Shown one piece after another: positions 1 through 8,545 of a DNA stretch of 64,000 bases. The position numbers were made by a program, and so were the translations under genes. The notes beneath the pieces are model-generated. The model saw only the letters and a list, made by a program, of their open reading frames with translations, made no database searches and had not been told where the DNA came from. Position 1 is the first letter of the stretch, and each line of letters begins with the position of its first letter. This DNA is from Herbaspirillum sp. meg3 (lineage in GTDB: Bacteria; Pseudomonadota; Gammaproteobacteria; Burkholderiales; Burkholderiaceae_D). The stretch spans positions 1,364,001 to 1,428,000 of the forward strand of contig NZ_CP022736.1 of NCBI RefSeq assembly GCF_002257565.1. Reading direction: 5' to 3'.

Positions 1-240
1 GGTGAGACGATGGCGGTCACTTTTGTGATCGGTAACTCGCACCGCCTGTCGTGGTCGCTGTTCGCCGCAGGCAACAGTATCGCTTCCACGCTCGCCAACG
101 AAATCGCAGAAGCCTCGTCGAAGTTGCACGTGTCGTCGCTCTTCGCACTCGGTCTGATCCTGTTCGTGATCACTTTCATCGTGTTGTCCGCAGCGAAGAT
201 CATGTTGATGGGAATGACACGCAAGGAAGGTACAAAATAA
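1..240 (+). CDS. pstC: PstC, phosphate ABC transporter permease (3' end only)
   Basis: The gene enters from the left edge; 79 codons of its C-terminus are visible, in frame from base 1. The product is one of two inner-membrane permeases of the high-affinity PstSCAB phosphate importer. The visible part holds the end of the permease domain and a last hydrophobic helix (SSLFALGLILFVITFIVLSA) followed by a short basic tail, as expected for PstC. Its TAA stop overlaps the ATG of pstA (TAATG), so the two are translationally coupled. Identity rests mainly on the following pstA-pstB-phoU genes; the fragment alone would only be called an ABC permease. Confidence 0.9.
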   Translation, partial: GETMAVTFVIGNSHRLSWSLFAAGNSIASTLANEIAEASSKLHVSSLFALGLILFVITFIVLSAAKIMLMGMTRKEGTK

Positions 241-1157
241 TGAATCAACCTGTCAATCAAACGACCGCTCCAGTGCAATCAGCACACGCCAAGCCAGAAC
301 TTAACTCGCCGATGAACCCGGTGTATCGCCGCCGTCTGTTGCAACATCGCATCGGCATGCTGTTCTCTTTTCTGGCGATGGCAGCCGGCCTGATCGTTCT
401 GGCCTGGATTCTGCTGACGCTGGTGATCAAGGGCTTCAGCGCGATCAATATCGGCATGCTCACGCAAAACACCCCATCGCCAGGCGGCGACGGCGGCGGT
501 CTGCTCAACCCGATCATCGGCAGCCTGATGATGGTCGGCATCGGTACCCTGATCAGTACGCCGATCGGTATTCTGGCCGGCATCTATCTGGCTGAATACG
601 GCGAAGAAAGCAAGCTGGCGCAAACCACACGTTTCGTCACCGACATCATGCTGTCGGCGCCATCGATCGTCATCGGTCTGTTTGTCTACGCGATCTACGT
701 CGCCAACGTCGGCCACTTCTCCGGCTGGGCAGGTACCTTCGCCATCTCGCTGATTGCGATTCCGGTGGTGGTGCGTACGACCGACAACATGTTGAAGCTG
801 GTGCCAAGCAGCCTGCGCGAAGCTGCATTCTCGCTGGGCGCGCCGCGCTGGAAAGTTGCGATGATGATCCGTCTGCGCGCTGTCAAAGCCGGCGTCGTGA
901 CGGGCGTGTTGCTGGCGGTGGCGCGTATTTCCGGTGAGACGGCGCCGCTGCTGTTTACTGCGCTCAACAACCAGTTCTTCAGCACCAACATGAATCAACC
1001 GATCGCCAACTTGCCGGTGGTGATCAACCAGTTCGCCATGAGTCCTTACGACAACTGGGTCGCACTTGCATGGGGTGGCGCCTTGCTGATCACGTTCAGC
1101 GTGCTCGCCCTGAACATCCTGTCCCGAACCATGTTTAGCCAACGCGTTCCAGGCTAA
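240..1157 (+). CDS. pstA: PstA, phosphate ABC transporter permease
   Basis: Second permease of the PstSCAB phosphate importer, 305 aa. I start it at the ATG overlapping the pstC stop, because the sequence upstream in this frame lies inside pstC. The first 35 residues are polar, then come about six hydrophobic helices (first near residues 40-63). The EAA loop that docks the ATPase is visible near residues 194-206 (EAAFSLGAPRWK). The helix before the loop (LSAPSIVIGLFVYAIYV) and the C-terminal helix are typical of PstA. It lies in one operon with pstC upstream and pstB 52 bp downstream. Confidence 0.95.
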   Translation: MNQPVNQTTAPVQSAHAKPELNSPMNPVYRRRLLQHRIGMLFSFLAMAAGLIVLAWILLTLVIKGFSAINIGMLTQNTPSPGGDGGGLLNPIIGSLMMVGIGTLISTPIGILAGIYLAEYGEESKLAQTTRFVTDIMLSAPSIVIGLFVYAIYVANVGHFSGWAGTFAISLIAIPVVVRTTDNMLKLVPSSLREAAFSLGAPRWKVAMMIRLRAVKAGVVTGVLLAVARISGETAPLLFTALNNQFFSTNMNQPIANLPVVINQFAMSPYDNWVALAWGGALLITFSVLALNILSRTMFSQRVPG

Positions 1158-1209
1158 AGAAACAAGCGATCCCAGCGAATCCAGATAAGTGAATCGACAA
1201 GAGAACACT

Positions 1210-1995
1210 ATGACTACTCAGACATCCGCAACTGCAGACAAGAAATCGACCATTGAAATTTCTCAGCTGAATTTCTACTACGGTGGTTTTCATGGCCTGA
1301 AGAACATCAACATGAACATCTTCGAAGGCAAGGTCACCGCCTTCATCGGCCCGTCGGGCTGCGGCAAATCGACGCTGTTGCGCACCTTCAACCGGATGTA
1401 TGACCTGTACCCGGGTCAACGCGCTGAAGGCAAGATCATGTATGCCGGCAAGAACATCCTTGAGCCGGGCCAGGACTTGAACATGCTGCGCGCCAAGGTC
1501 GGCATGGTGTTCCAGAAGCCGACACCGTTCCCGATGTCGGTCTACGACAACATCGCTTTCGGCATCCGTCTGTACGAAAACCTGCCCAAGGGCGAAATGG
1601 ACGAGCGCGTCGAATGGGCGCTCAACAAGGCGGCATTGTGGGGCGAAGTCAAAGACAAGCTGAACAAGAGCGGTCTATCCCTGTCCGGCGGTCAGCAACA
1701 ACGTCTGTGCATCGCCCGCGGCGTCGCGGTCAAGCCTGAAGTGCTGCTGCTGGACGAACCGACATCGGCGCTGGATCCGATCTCGACCGCCAAAGTGGAA
1801 GAGCTGATCGGCGAGCTGAAGAACGACTACACCATCGCCATCGTCACGCACAACATGCAACAAGCGGCGCGCTGCTCGGATTACACCGCCTACATGTACC
1901 TGGGCGAATTGATGGAATTTGGCGAGACCGACCAGATTTTCATGAATCCGGCACGCAAAGAAACCCAAGACTACATAACAGGCCGCTTTGGTTAA
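1210..1995 (+). CDS. pstB: PstB, phosphate-importing ATPase
   Basis: Cytoplasmic ATPase of the phosphate importer, 261 aa, the usual PstB length. Walker A GPSGCGKST is at residues 47-55, the signature LSGGQ at 158-162, Walker B LLLDEP at 179-184, and the H-loop in IVTHNMQQA. The N-terminal strand with YYGGFHGLK is the usual PstB variant of the A-loop region. I chose ATG 1210 over the in-frame GTG at 1189 because AGAGAA lies about six bases before it. The gene follows pstA, and is separated from phoU by a 158-bp structured spacer that could lower phoU expression relative to pstB. Confidence 0.96.
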   Translation: MTTQTSATADKKSTIEISQLNFYYGGFHGLKNINMNIFEGKVTAFIGPSGCGKSTLLRTFNRMYDLYPGQRAEGKIMYAGKNILEPGQDLNMLRAKVGMVFQKPTPFPMSVYDNIAFGIRLYENLPKGEMDERVEWALNKAALWGEVKDKLNKSGLSLSGGQQQRLCIARGVAVKPEVLLLDEPTSALDPISTAKVEELIGELKNDYTIAIVTHNMQQAARCSDYTAYMYLGELMEFGETDQIFMNPARKETQDYITGRFG

Positions 1996-2046
1996 TGGGT
2001 ACGGCATAAGCGACTGCGCGGTCCGATCTCCGCGCTGTGATGCTCG

Positions 2047-2062
2047 CCGTACTCCAGTACGG
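2047..2062. repeat. Perfect inverted repeat in the pstB-phoU spacer
   Basis: The 158-bp spacer between pstB and phoU is unusually GC-rich at its left end, then turns AT-rich just before phoU. It contains CCGTACTCCAGTACGG, an inverted repeat with 7-bp arms around two bases. Other CG-rich partial repeats follow (gcgcttctcgcgc). The layout resembles the interspersed palindromic repeats scattered between genes in Burkholderiales, but I cannot compare it with other copies here. It has no U-run, so it is not a standard terminator. Confidence 0.55.
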
Positions 2063-2153
2063 CTGCGCTTCTCGCGCAGACCTCGGGCCGCTCGCTACGC
2101 TTCTGCCGCACCCTTTGAGTTCTATTGATATTAAAATTTTTTAAGGACGTGAC

Positions 2154-2864
2154 ATGACAGGCGATCACTCTTCCAAGCAATACGATGCTGATCTGGAAAC
2201 TATCCGTTCCAACGTGCTGGCCATGGGCGGCATGGTGGAGCGCCAGTTCCAGGATGCCATTGCCGCTTTCCGTACCGGCAACGTTGAGTTGGCCGCGCGC
2301 GTGATGAAGGACGACGAGGCCGTCAATCGCCTGGAAGTCGAACTCGACGATGCTTGCAGCCACCTGATCGTGCGCCGCCAGCCGACCGCTAACGATCTGC
2401 GTACCGTGATGGCGACCATCAAGATCATTACCGATCTGGAACGCGTCGGCGACGAAGCAACCAAGATCGCACGTAACGCGATTCATCTGCACAAGCGCGG
2501 CATCGGCCCGATCAATCACTACGAAACCGTGCGCGTCATCGCCGAAGAAGCGTCGGAAATGCTGCGTAGCGCGCTGGATTCCTTCGCGCGCCTGGATACC
2601 GAACAAGCGACAGCACTGATTGCACAGGATGCCAGCATCGATCACGGCTTCCGTTCGATCACGCGCAGCCTGGCGACGTTCATGATGGAAGATCCGCGCA
2701 CGATCTCGGCTTCGATCGACACGTTGTGGGTGGCCAAGGCTATCGAGCGCATCGGCGACCACGCCAAGAATATCGGCGAATACGTGATCTACGTCGTCGG
2801 CGGCAAGGATATCCGTCACACCGATTTCGGTGCTGCGAAGATCCTTGACACCGACGAAGACTGA
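2154..2864 (+). CDS. phoU: PhoU, phosphate signalling regulator
   Basis: PhoU (236 aa) couples the Pst importer to the PhoR kinase and represses the Pho response when phosphate is plentiful. The protein is all-helical with two three-helix repeats. Metal-binding-type acidic motifs are visible as ERVGDEATKIARNA in the first half and ERIGDHAKNIGEYV in the second, the hallmark pair of the family. The start has a good ribosome site (AAGGACGTGACATG). It lies between pstB and phoB, the standard Burkholderiales order. Confidence 0.97.
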   Translation: MTGDHSSKQYDADLETIRSNVLAMGGMVERQFQDAIAAFRTGNVELAARVMKDDEAVNRLEVELDDACSHLIVRRQPTANDLRTVMATIKIITDLERVGDEATKIARNAIHLHKRGIGPINHYETVRVIAEEASEMLRSALDSFARLDTEQATALIAQDASIDHGFRSITRSLATFMMEDPRTISASIDTLWVAKAIERIGDHAKNIGEYVIYVVGGKDIRHTDFGAAKILDTDED

Positions 2865-2905
2865 GACCCGGCGTTCTCCTTGATCAATACTGACAGCGCA
2901 ACTCC

Positions 2906-3583
2906 ATGACTACCATCCTGATCGTTGAAGACGAACCGTCGATTGCCGAGCTGATTGCCTTCACGCTCAAAGAAGCAGGCTGGTCCAGCTTCGTGGTATC
3001 GAACACGGCAGCAGCGTGGGAGTTCGTCCAGCGCCGCGCACCGCAACTGGTGCTGCTGGACTGGATGCTGCCGGATCGCAGCGGCCTGCACCTGCTGTCG
3101 CGCATTCGTGGCGACCGCCAGTTGCAGCAGCTGTCGGTGATCATGCTGACCGCCAAGAGCATGGAAGAGGACAAGATCGCCGGCCTCGACAACGGCGCCG
3201 ATGATTACATTACCAAGCCGTTCTCGCCGCGCGAGCTGACGGCGCGCATCAAGGCCTTGCTGCGCCGCAAGAGCCCCGAGTTCGCGCAGGAAGAAATGGT
3301 TGTCGGCCCGGTAACGCTGGATCCGGCAAGTTGTTCAGTGGCCCTGAACGGCGACAAGATCGACATCGGTCATGCCGAATACAAGTTGTTGAAATTCTTC
3401 ATGGCGCATCCTGACCGGGTATTCTCGCGCAGCCAGCTGCTCGACCGCGTCTGGGGTGACCACGTCGTCATTGAAGAGCGAACTGTCGACGTGCACGTGC
3501 TGCGCCTGCGCAAAGCCCTGCGCGAAGCCGAACAGCTGATCAAGACCGTGCGCAGCGTCGGCTATATGTTGTCTGCAAAATAA
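2906..3583 (+). CDS. phoB: PhoB, phosphate response regulator
   Basis: OmpR-family response regulator (225 aa) that activates phosphate-starvation genes by binding Pho boxes. The receiver domain spans about residues 1-120 with acidic residues at 9-10, phospho-acceptor Asp52 (LLDWMLP) and the conserved K-P pair in TKPFSPRE. A winged-helix DNA-binding domain follows from about 130, with the recognition region EERTVDVHVLRLRKAL. It is 41 bp after phoU and 139 bp before phoR. The gap before phoR contains no clear terminator. Confidence 0.96.
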   Translation: MTTILIVEDEPSIAELIAFTLKEAGWSSFVVSNTAAAWEFVQRRAPQLVLLDWMLPDRSGLHLLSRIRGDRQLQQLSVIMLTAKSMEEDKIAGLDNGADDYITKPFSPRELTARIKALLRRKSPEFAQEEMVVGPVTLDPASCSVALNGDKIDIGHAEYKLLKFFMAHPDRVFSRSQLLDRVWGDHVVIEERTVDVHVLRLRKALREAEQLIKTVRSVGYMLSAK

Positions 3584-3722
3584 CAAAAAAAGACACACAC
3601 GGACACCTGCAGACAGGCGAGACCCCTCTGGAGACATTGGGAATCCCGAAAGACCTCTATACTGGACGCTCAGTCGTCACGACGATAATCGAGTTAATCC
3701 AGTTCTGAATAATGAGTTTTAC

Positions 3723-5042
3723 ATGAGTCCACAGCTGCTGTTTTGGGTTCCGGCTGCCTTGCGCTTTTTGATTTGCCTGGCCGGCGTCGGTATTGTCTGG
3801 TTTTTCTTCGGCGCCACTGCCGGGCTGATCATCGCCCTCATCGGCATGGGGGCGTTGGCATTTACGCAGCTGCACTATCTCTTCCGTCTCGGCAGCTGGC
3901 TCGACAACCCGCATCAATCCAAGCTGCCGGACGGCTGGGGTGCCTGGACGGATATCTTCGCCCGCCTGTACCGCATGCGCCGCGATGACGAAAAGAATCA
4001 GATCGAACTGGCCGAATGGCTGGCGCGCTTCCGTCAGGCGATGAGCCTGTTGCCGGACGGCGTGGTCATCATGGACGACGTGCTGTTTCTCGAATGGTGC
4101 AACCCGGCAGCGCAAAAGCATCTGGGTCTGCAGCTTGAACGCGACAAGGGCATGCGCGTGACGAACCTGATTCGCAATCCTGCCTTCATTGATTACATCA
4201 TCCTCGGTCGCTATGAGCAGCCGTTGATTCTGAGTGTGCAGGAACGCAAGCTGATCGTGCAGATCATTCCTTTCGAAAACCGCCGTCAGATTCTCGTCAC
4301 GCATGACGCCACCGAATCCGAACGCATCGACATGATGCGCCGCGACTTCATCGCCAACGCTTCGCATGAGCTGCGCACGCCGCTGACTGTGATCAACGGC
4401 TTCCTCGAAATCGCTCTGGCTCAGCCCAACCTCGATACAGAGATCCGTACTTCGCACCTCAAGCTCATGACCGAGCAAGGCCAGCGCATGCAAAATCTGA
4501 TCGGCGACATGCTCACGCTCACGCGGCTGGAGTCGGTCGACTATCCTTTGCGTTCCGAGCGCGTGCATGTGCGTCCGTTGCTGGAAGGTATCCTGGAAGA
4601 AGCCAAGGCGCTTTCCTCAGGCAAGCACACAATCACGCTGGAAGCGGACGGCCCAGATCTGAAAGGCAATGTCGACGAACTGCGCAGCGCCTTCAGCAAT
4701 CTGGTCTCCAACGCCGTGCGCTACACGCCGCAAGACGGAGAGATCAAGCTGTATTGGGAACGCAAGCCGGGTGGTGGTGCGCAATTCGTCGTTAAGGACA
4801 ATGGCATCGGTATCAGTCAGGAACACATCTCGCGTCTGACCGAACGTTTCTATCGCGTCGACAAGAGCCGCTCGCGAGAAACCCAGGGCACCGGCCTCGG
4901 CCTCGCCATCGTCCGCCACGTCCTGCTACGTCATCGCGCCACACTGGGAGTCGAATCGGTACCGGACAAAGGCAGTACCTTCACGGTCTGCTTCCCGGCG
5001 AATTTGATGATTGAAGAGTTTGTGCCTGTGGAGAGCGCCTGA
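3723..5042 (+). CDS. phoR: PhoR, phosphate sensor histidine kinase
   Basis: Membrane histidine kinase of the Pho system, 439 aa. Two hydrophobic helices occupy about residues 8-50, with almost no periplasmic loop, as in other PhoR proteins that sense through PhoU and Pst. A PAS-like domain (about 100-190) is followed by the dimerisation/phospho-acceptor box ASHELRTPL with His215 and a HATPase domain with N box (NLVSNAVRYT), DNGIGI and GTGLGLA. It partners PhoB encoded just upstream. A strong terminator follows at 5095. Confidence 0.96.
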   Translation: MSPQLLFWVPAALRFLICLAGVGIVWFFFGATAGLIIALIGMGALAFTQLHYLFRLGSWLDNPHQSKLPDGWGAWTDIFARLYRMRRDDEKNQIELAEWLARFRQAMSLLPDGVVIMDDVLFLEWCNPAAQKHLGLQLERDKGMRVTNLIRNPAFIDYIILGRYEQPLILSVQERKLIVQIIPFENRRQILVTHDATESERIDMMRRDFIANASHELRTPLTVINGFLEIALAQPNLDTEIRTSHLKLMTEQGQRMQNLIGDMLTLTRLESVDYPLRSERVHVRPLLEGILEEAKALSSGKHTITLEADGPDLKGNVDELRSAFSNLVSNAVRYTPQDGEIKLYWERKPGGGAQFVVKDNGIGISQEHISRLTERFYRVDKSRSRETQGTGLGLAIVRHVLLRHRATLGVESVPDKGSTFTVCFPANLMIEEFVPVESA

Positions 5043-5094
5043 CATGTAATCAGGGTGGGGCGGGTTCAAGTTCTGAAGCCGGCACCAGTATTTA

Positions 5095-5125
5095 AAAGGC
5101 CCACTACGCAGTGGGCCTTTTTCGT
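5095..5125 (+). terminator. Rho-independent terminator after phoR
   Basis: An 11-bp stem (AAAGGCCCACT paired with AGTGGGCCTTT) closes a four-base ACGC loop and runs into T-rich DNA. It ends the pst-pho transcription unit. Confidence 0.93.
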
Positions 5126-5206
5126 TTTTCTTCGCAATGCAAATCTTTTGCGGAGTGGCCGATTGCGCACCTTTATTGTCAGTGAGCGCTTCCAGGTTTC
5201 ATCGAG

Positions 5207-5848
5207 TCAACTCAACAACGGTATCAGATCAGGATCACCCTTGGTCATTCCCCGGCGGTAAGCAGGCCGTTCTCCGATGCGTTGCAAGTAGGCTCGGATA
5301 TGTGGATAGGTGCTGAAATCGAGCGGCTGGAAGAGTCGCATCGTAGTGAGGGAAAACACGTTCATGATATCGGCGGCTGTGAATTCGCTTCCGGCGAAGT
5401 AGGGGGCTTGGCCCAGTCGTGATTCGACGAGCGCTAATACCTGATCGAGCCTGTTCCGCGTTGAGGTAAGCGCCGGATGGTCGGAGGGCAAATTTGCGCG
5501 ATTCAACGTCATGAACCGCAGCAATACCGGCTGCAGGTTTCCGTTGGAAAAATGGAACCAGTAGAGGAATGTTGCATAGTCAGGATGCCCAGGCGACAGC
5601 TTTAAGCGGCCGGCGCCGTGCGTCTCGATGATGTATTCGACGATCGCAGCTGATTCAGCCAGTAACAAGTCACCGTCTTCGATCACGGGAGCAGCGCCCA
5701 GCGGATGCAGCGCCTTAAGCTCGGGTGGCGAGAGTCTCGTAACAGGGTCTCGTGTGTAGTGCTGAAGCTCGTAGCTAAGATTCAACTCTTCACAAAGCCA
5801 GACAATGCGTTCGGATTGGGAGTGGCCGAGGTGATGGATTTTAAGCAT
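5207..5848 (-). CDS. Glutathione S-transferase family protein
   Basis: Cytosolic GST of 213 aa, the usual length. The N-terminal thioredoxin-like domain (about 1-80) has the glutathione-site sequence LGAAPVIEDGDLLLAESAAI, with the cis-proline after GAA and the ESAAI motif that binds the gamma-glutamyl group. The C-terminal helical domain (about 90-205) carries the N-capping FTAADIMNVF motif. Its start lies only 3 bp downstream of the stop of the AraC regulator, so the two form an operon. The substrate cannot be told from sequence; conjugation of an electrophile is the general role. Confidence 0.88.
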   Translation of the reverse strand: MLKIHHLGHSQSERIVWLCEELNLSYELQHYTRDPVTRLSPPELKALHPLGAAPVIEDGDLLLAESAAIVEYIIETHGAGRLKLSPGHPDYATFLYWFHFSNGNLQPVLLRFMTLNRANLPSDHPALTSTRNRLDQVLALVESRLGQAPYFAGSEFTAADIMNVFSLTTMRLFQPLDFSTYPHIRAYLQRIGERPAYRRGMTKGDPDLIPLLS

Positions 5849-5851
5849 GAT

Positions 5852-6751
5852 TTAGATAATGGATGATGAGTGGGATCTTTCGCCTGCGCGATCATGACCG
5901 CGTACGGCTGTGGGAGAAAAGCCGAAGCGCTTCTTGAATCGTATGGCGAAACGGGATGCAGATTCGTATCCGACAGACAGCGCGATTTCAGAGACGGGTT
6001 GCGTCGTCGCCTGCAGCAGTGTCAGCGCTGTGGACATCCGGGTATCTACCAGCAACTCCGTCAGCGAAACGCCCTCCGCGACGAGTCGTCGGCGCAGGGT
6101 TGCTTCAGAGAGCGCCAGCTCAGCAGCGACCCGATCCGCCGTCCATGCGTCATCGAGGTTTCCTGAGATCAGTGCTCGAATTTTGTACGATACGCTGGTG
6201 TCGACTGGCGAGCCGGGAAGATAGATGCCATCTTCCAACAGCCAGTGCACTACTTCAAGTACACGCTGGCGTGCAACCGAATCGGGTATTTCGTCCCGGG
6301 AAGCTAATGCCTGTCCAGCCCGATCAAAGGCGTCGGCCAGGTTCGTCGATACGCTTGAAATCAGATGGGCAGACAGAGGGGGCTTGTGGCGAGAGGCTAT
6401 CCGGGCAGATTTTTCGAGGTAGTAGGCGTCTCCCAGTAGCACCGGATCGAAGACCAGCCAACGCGCTTCATAGTTACCGGCGTCGTGCACTGAGTTGATG
6501 AAGTCGACTGTCTGATTTCCTCCAAGCACAAACGCCTGACCTGGCACTGCTTTCATCCAAGAGCCGCGTTCTGTCCGTATGGATTTTATGCCCCTTTCAA
6601 CCAGTATCATGGCGGCTCGTTCGACACGCAGACTCAGAATTTTCAGCTCACATCCCTGCATGACATGGGCTGTAATCCCCACGCCCGGCCTGACGTGAAC
6701 ATGCCGTTCCCGAGGACTATCCGCCGAATGTCCTGGATCGTGGCTGTTCAA
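5852..6751 (-). CDS. AraC family transcriptional regulator
   Basis: Regulator of 299 aa with an N-terminal effector/dimer domain and a C-terminal double helix-turn-helix (about residues 185-285). The second HTH shows the conserved run ISEIALSVGYESASRFAIRF-like pattern (here VSEIALSVGYESASRFA) followed by RFGFSPTAVR. It is co-directional with the GST gene 3 bp downstream and probably controls that operon. The 5' flank (6752-7074) is gene-free and should hold its promoter. The inducer is unknown. Confidence 0.87.
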   Translation of the reverse strand: MNSHDPGHSADSPRERHVHVRPGVGITAHVMQGCELKILSLRVERAAMILVERGIKSIRTERGSWMKAVPGQAFVLGGNQTVDFINSVHDAGNYEARWLVFDPVLLGDAYYLEKSARIASRHKPPLSAHLISSVSTNLADAFDRAGQALASRDEIPDSVARQRVLEVVHWLLEDGIYLPGSPVDTSVSYKIRALISGNLDDAWTADRVAAELALSEATLRRRLVAEGVSLTELLVDTRMSTALTLLQATTQPVSEIALSVGYESASRFAIRFKKRFGFSPTAVRGHDRAGERSHSSSII

Positions 6752-7074
6752 TTGGGGCTCCTCGTGAAGACATTCGTTCTATGTGTGACGCTGCACAATT
6801 CTGCAGAGGCTAGATTCTTGCCGATGGACGGCAACGCAGAAAGAAGGTTGGGAAACATGTCAGCGCCTGAAGATTCGAATAGGGCTAGTTTAACCAATAC
6901 CCGACTTCCGCTCGGTGCAGAAACAGTCGAATTCTGTTCCATTCCAGTCAAATCGAAATGATGTCTGTCGTTCAATGGCAGCGCTCCAAGCCGCAGGTAC
7001 GATAAGGCTTCTGGACGCCATGATTTTGCGGATTGTGGAGCAAGAAGTGATCCAAGTATTGTTTTTGTTGAAAT
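6752..7074. other. Gene-free region (323 bp)
   Basis: Lies between the AraC gene start and the 3' end of the lipase-type hydrolase. Only weak overlapping reading frames are present (the longest, 75 codons on the minus strand, lacks a ribosome site and any recognisable domain). It presumably carries the promoter of the AraC-GST unit; I see no clear terminator or palindrome. Confidence 0.5.
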
Positions 7075-8094
7075 CTAGCATAGGGGAGTTGAGAGTGGAT
7101 TCTCGATGCACCGCCGTATCCATTGCCGGCTGTACGCAAGGGTCTGCTCGGCCATCCGTATGGGGAAATGAATGAACCCATGAGGAGCATCGGGCACCAG
7201 ATGCGTTTCTACGTTGGCGTGCTTGGCCCAACGCTTGGTAATTTCCAGCGTGTCGTCACGCAAGGGATCAAGCAAACCGACAAACATGAGCGCGGGCGGG
7301 AGATCCTCGAAGTCGCCATACAGTGGCGACAGCGGCGCTTGTTGCCGCTCAGCGTCACTCAGATCCGGTGTGAGCATGCGCAATGCCGGTGCCATCCCCG
7401 GGCCGTCCAGTACCAATGTGTCTGGGCCAGCCTCCCTTACGCTGGAGGTACCGAGAAGATCATAAACGCCGTAGTACAGAACAGCGCCCTTCACACGGCG
7501 AAGCAACTCAGGCCATGCTTTTAATTGGAGCAGCGTAGCGGCTGCCAAATGCCCACCTGCCGATTCGCCGACAAAGATGACCGGCAGACCCGTATATTCA
7601 GGAAGGCCGCCGCCTAGCAGCCAGCGCGCGGCTGTGAGGACATCCGTCATGAGTCCTTGAATAGGCGTGTGTCCAAACAAGCGATAGTCGATGGATACTA
7701 CCGCCACGCTGCAATGGACAGCCATGGCAGCGTTGGCTGCGTCATCCATCTGGGCGTTGCCGATTACCCATCCGCCGCCATGGACATCGAAGATGACGCC
7801 TTGAACCGGCCCTGGCGGCCTGATGATCCGGACAGCTGCCTGCATGCCGTCTATTGCAATCCTTCTTTGTTCAACGGCAAGTCCTTGTCGCTCCAGTTTT
7901 TTCGTGCCGCCTATCTGGGACAGACGCAACAGCGACTGAATCACCAAGGGCGTAAAACGATTGCGAATTTTGAATCGGGGAGCCCAGGCGAGCTTCCGAT
8001 TAAAACGTCTTGCTTCTGCCAGCGTTGTTTCGTCAAATAAAATAGGTGTCATAGAGATAGAAGGAGTAATTTTCATGGGTCTTGGTGCCGGCAT
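7075..8094 (-). CDS. Alpha/beta hydrolase, hormone-sensitive-lipase (HSL) type
   Basis: Esterase/lipase-type hydrolase of about 339 aa without a signal peptide. The HSL-family oxyanion motif appears as DVHGGGWVIGN and the nucleophile elbow as VGESAGGHLAA. The acid and base are likely in the GLLDPLRDD and APHGFIHFP motifs near the C-terminus. The start is uncertain: ATG 8094 is used here, a TTG at 8103 and ATGs at 8076 and 8052 are alternatives, and an AGGAGG sequence lies upstream at 8120-8125. It stands alone; the substrate is unknown. Confidence 0.82.
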   Translation of the reverse strand: MPAPRPMKITPSISMTPILFDETTLAEARRFNRKLAWAPRFKIRNRFTPLVIQSLLRLSQIGGTKKLERQGLAVEQRRIAIDGMQAAVRIIRPPGPVQGVIFDVHGGGWVIGNAQMDDAANAAMAVHCSVAVVSIDYRLFGHTPIQGLMTDVLTAARWLLGGGLPEYTGLPVIFVGESAGGHLAAATLLQLKAWPELLRRVKGAVLYYGVYDLLGTSSVREAGPDTLVLDGPGMAPALRMLTPDLSDAERQQAPLSPLYGDFEDLPPALMFVGLLDPLRDDTLEITKRWAKHANVETHLVPDAPHGFIHFPIRMAEQTLAYSRQWIRRCIENPLSTPLC

Positions 8095-8545
8095 TGGCAA
8101 CAATCGATATCTCAGGATGCCTCCTGTTCGAGCATGCCGTTGTAGGACAAAGGACTATTCAGTGGTGAGGTATTGCTACCTGAAGAAACTCTCTTTGATT
8201 GACCTGGATGCGGTTAAGTTTTGATCTGATCGTGAAAATTGGAACGCTGGACAAATTGTTCGCGATTTGTCAAAACTTTGTCAGCAAGTAATGCAAAGAT
8301 AAGGCTACTTGATGTCACTCACCTGACGACCGTTGCCGTGTTTTCCCCTGAAAAGATCAGATAAGCGACCAGATAATCCATGCCGGAGCGATATTGCTTC
8401 GGGGAAGATATCCTTTATCGCCTATGCCAATTCAGCTTACGATCGCTATCATGATGGATATCATTGCGGCTTGAGACAGACGTCAGATTCTTGTTTTTAG
8501 CCGTTCCCGTTCCCGGTTCCATTCCATAACTTGCCCGAGTGCTCC
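8095..8545. promoter_or_regulatory. Divergent promoter region between hydrolase and XRE regulator
   Basis: 451 bp without a supported gene, separating divergent transcription units. At 8451-8464 there is a short palindrome (ATGAT-GGAT-ATCAT) about 80 bp before the regulator start, a candidate operator. The rest is AT-rich relative to flanking genes. No small ORF with a ribosome site stood out. Confidence 0.4.

Noticed and set aside
279..1208. 309-codon minus-strand frame
   Set aside because: Opposite strand of pstA, which is well supported.
6748..6975. 75-codon minus-strand frame upstream of the AraC gene
   Set aside because: No ribosome site or domain; lies in the promoter region.
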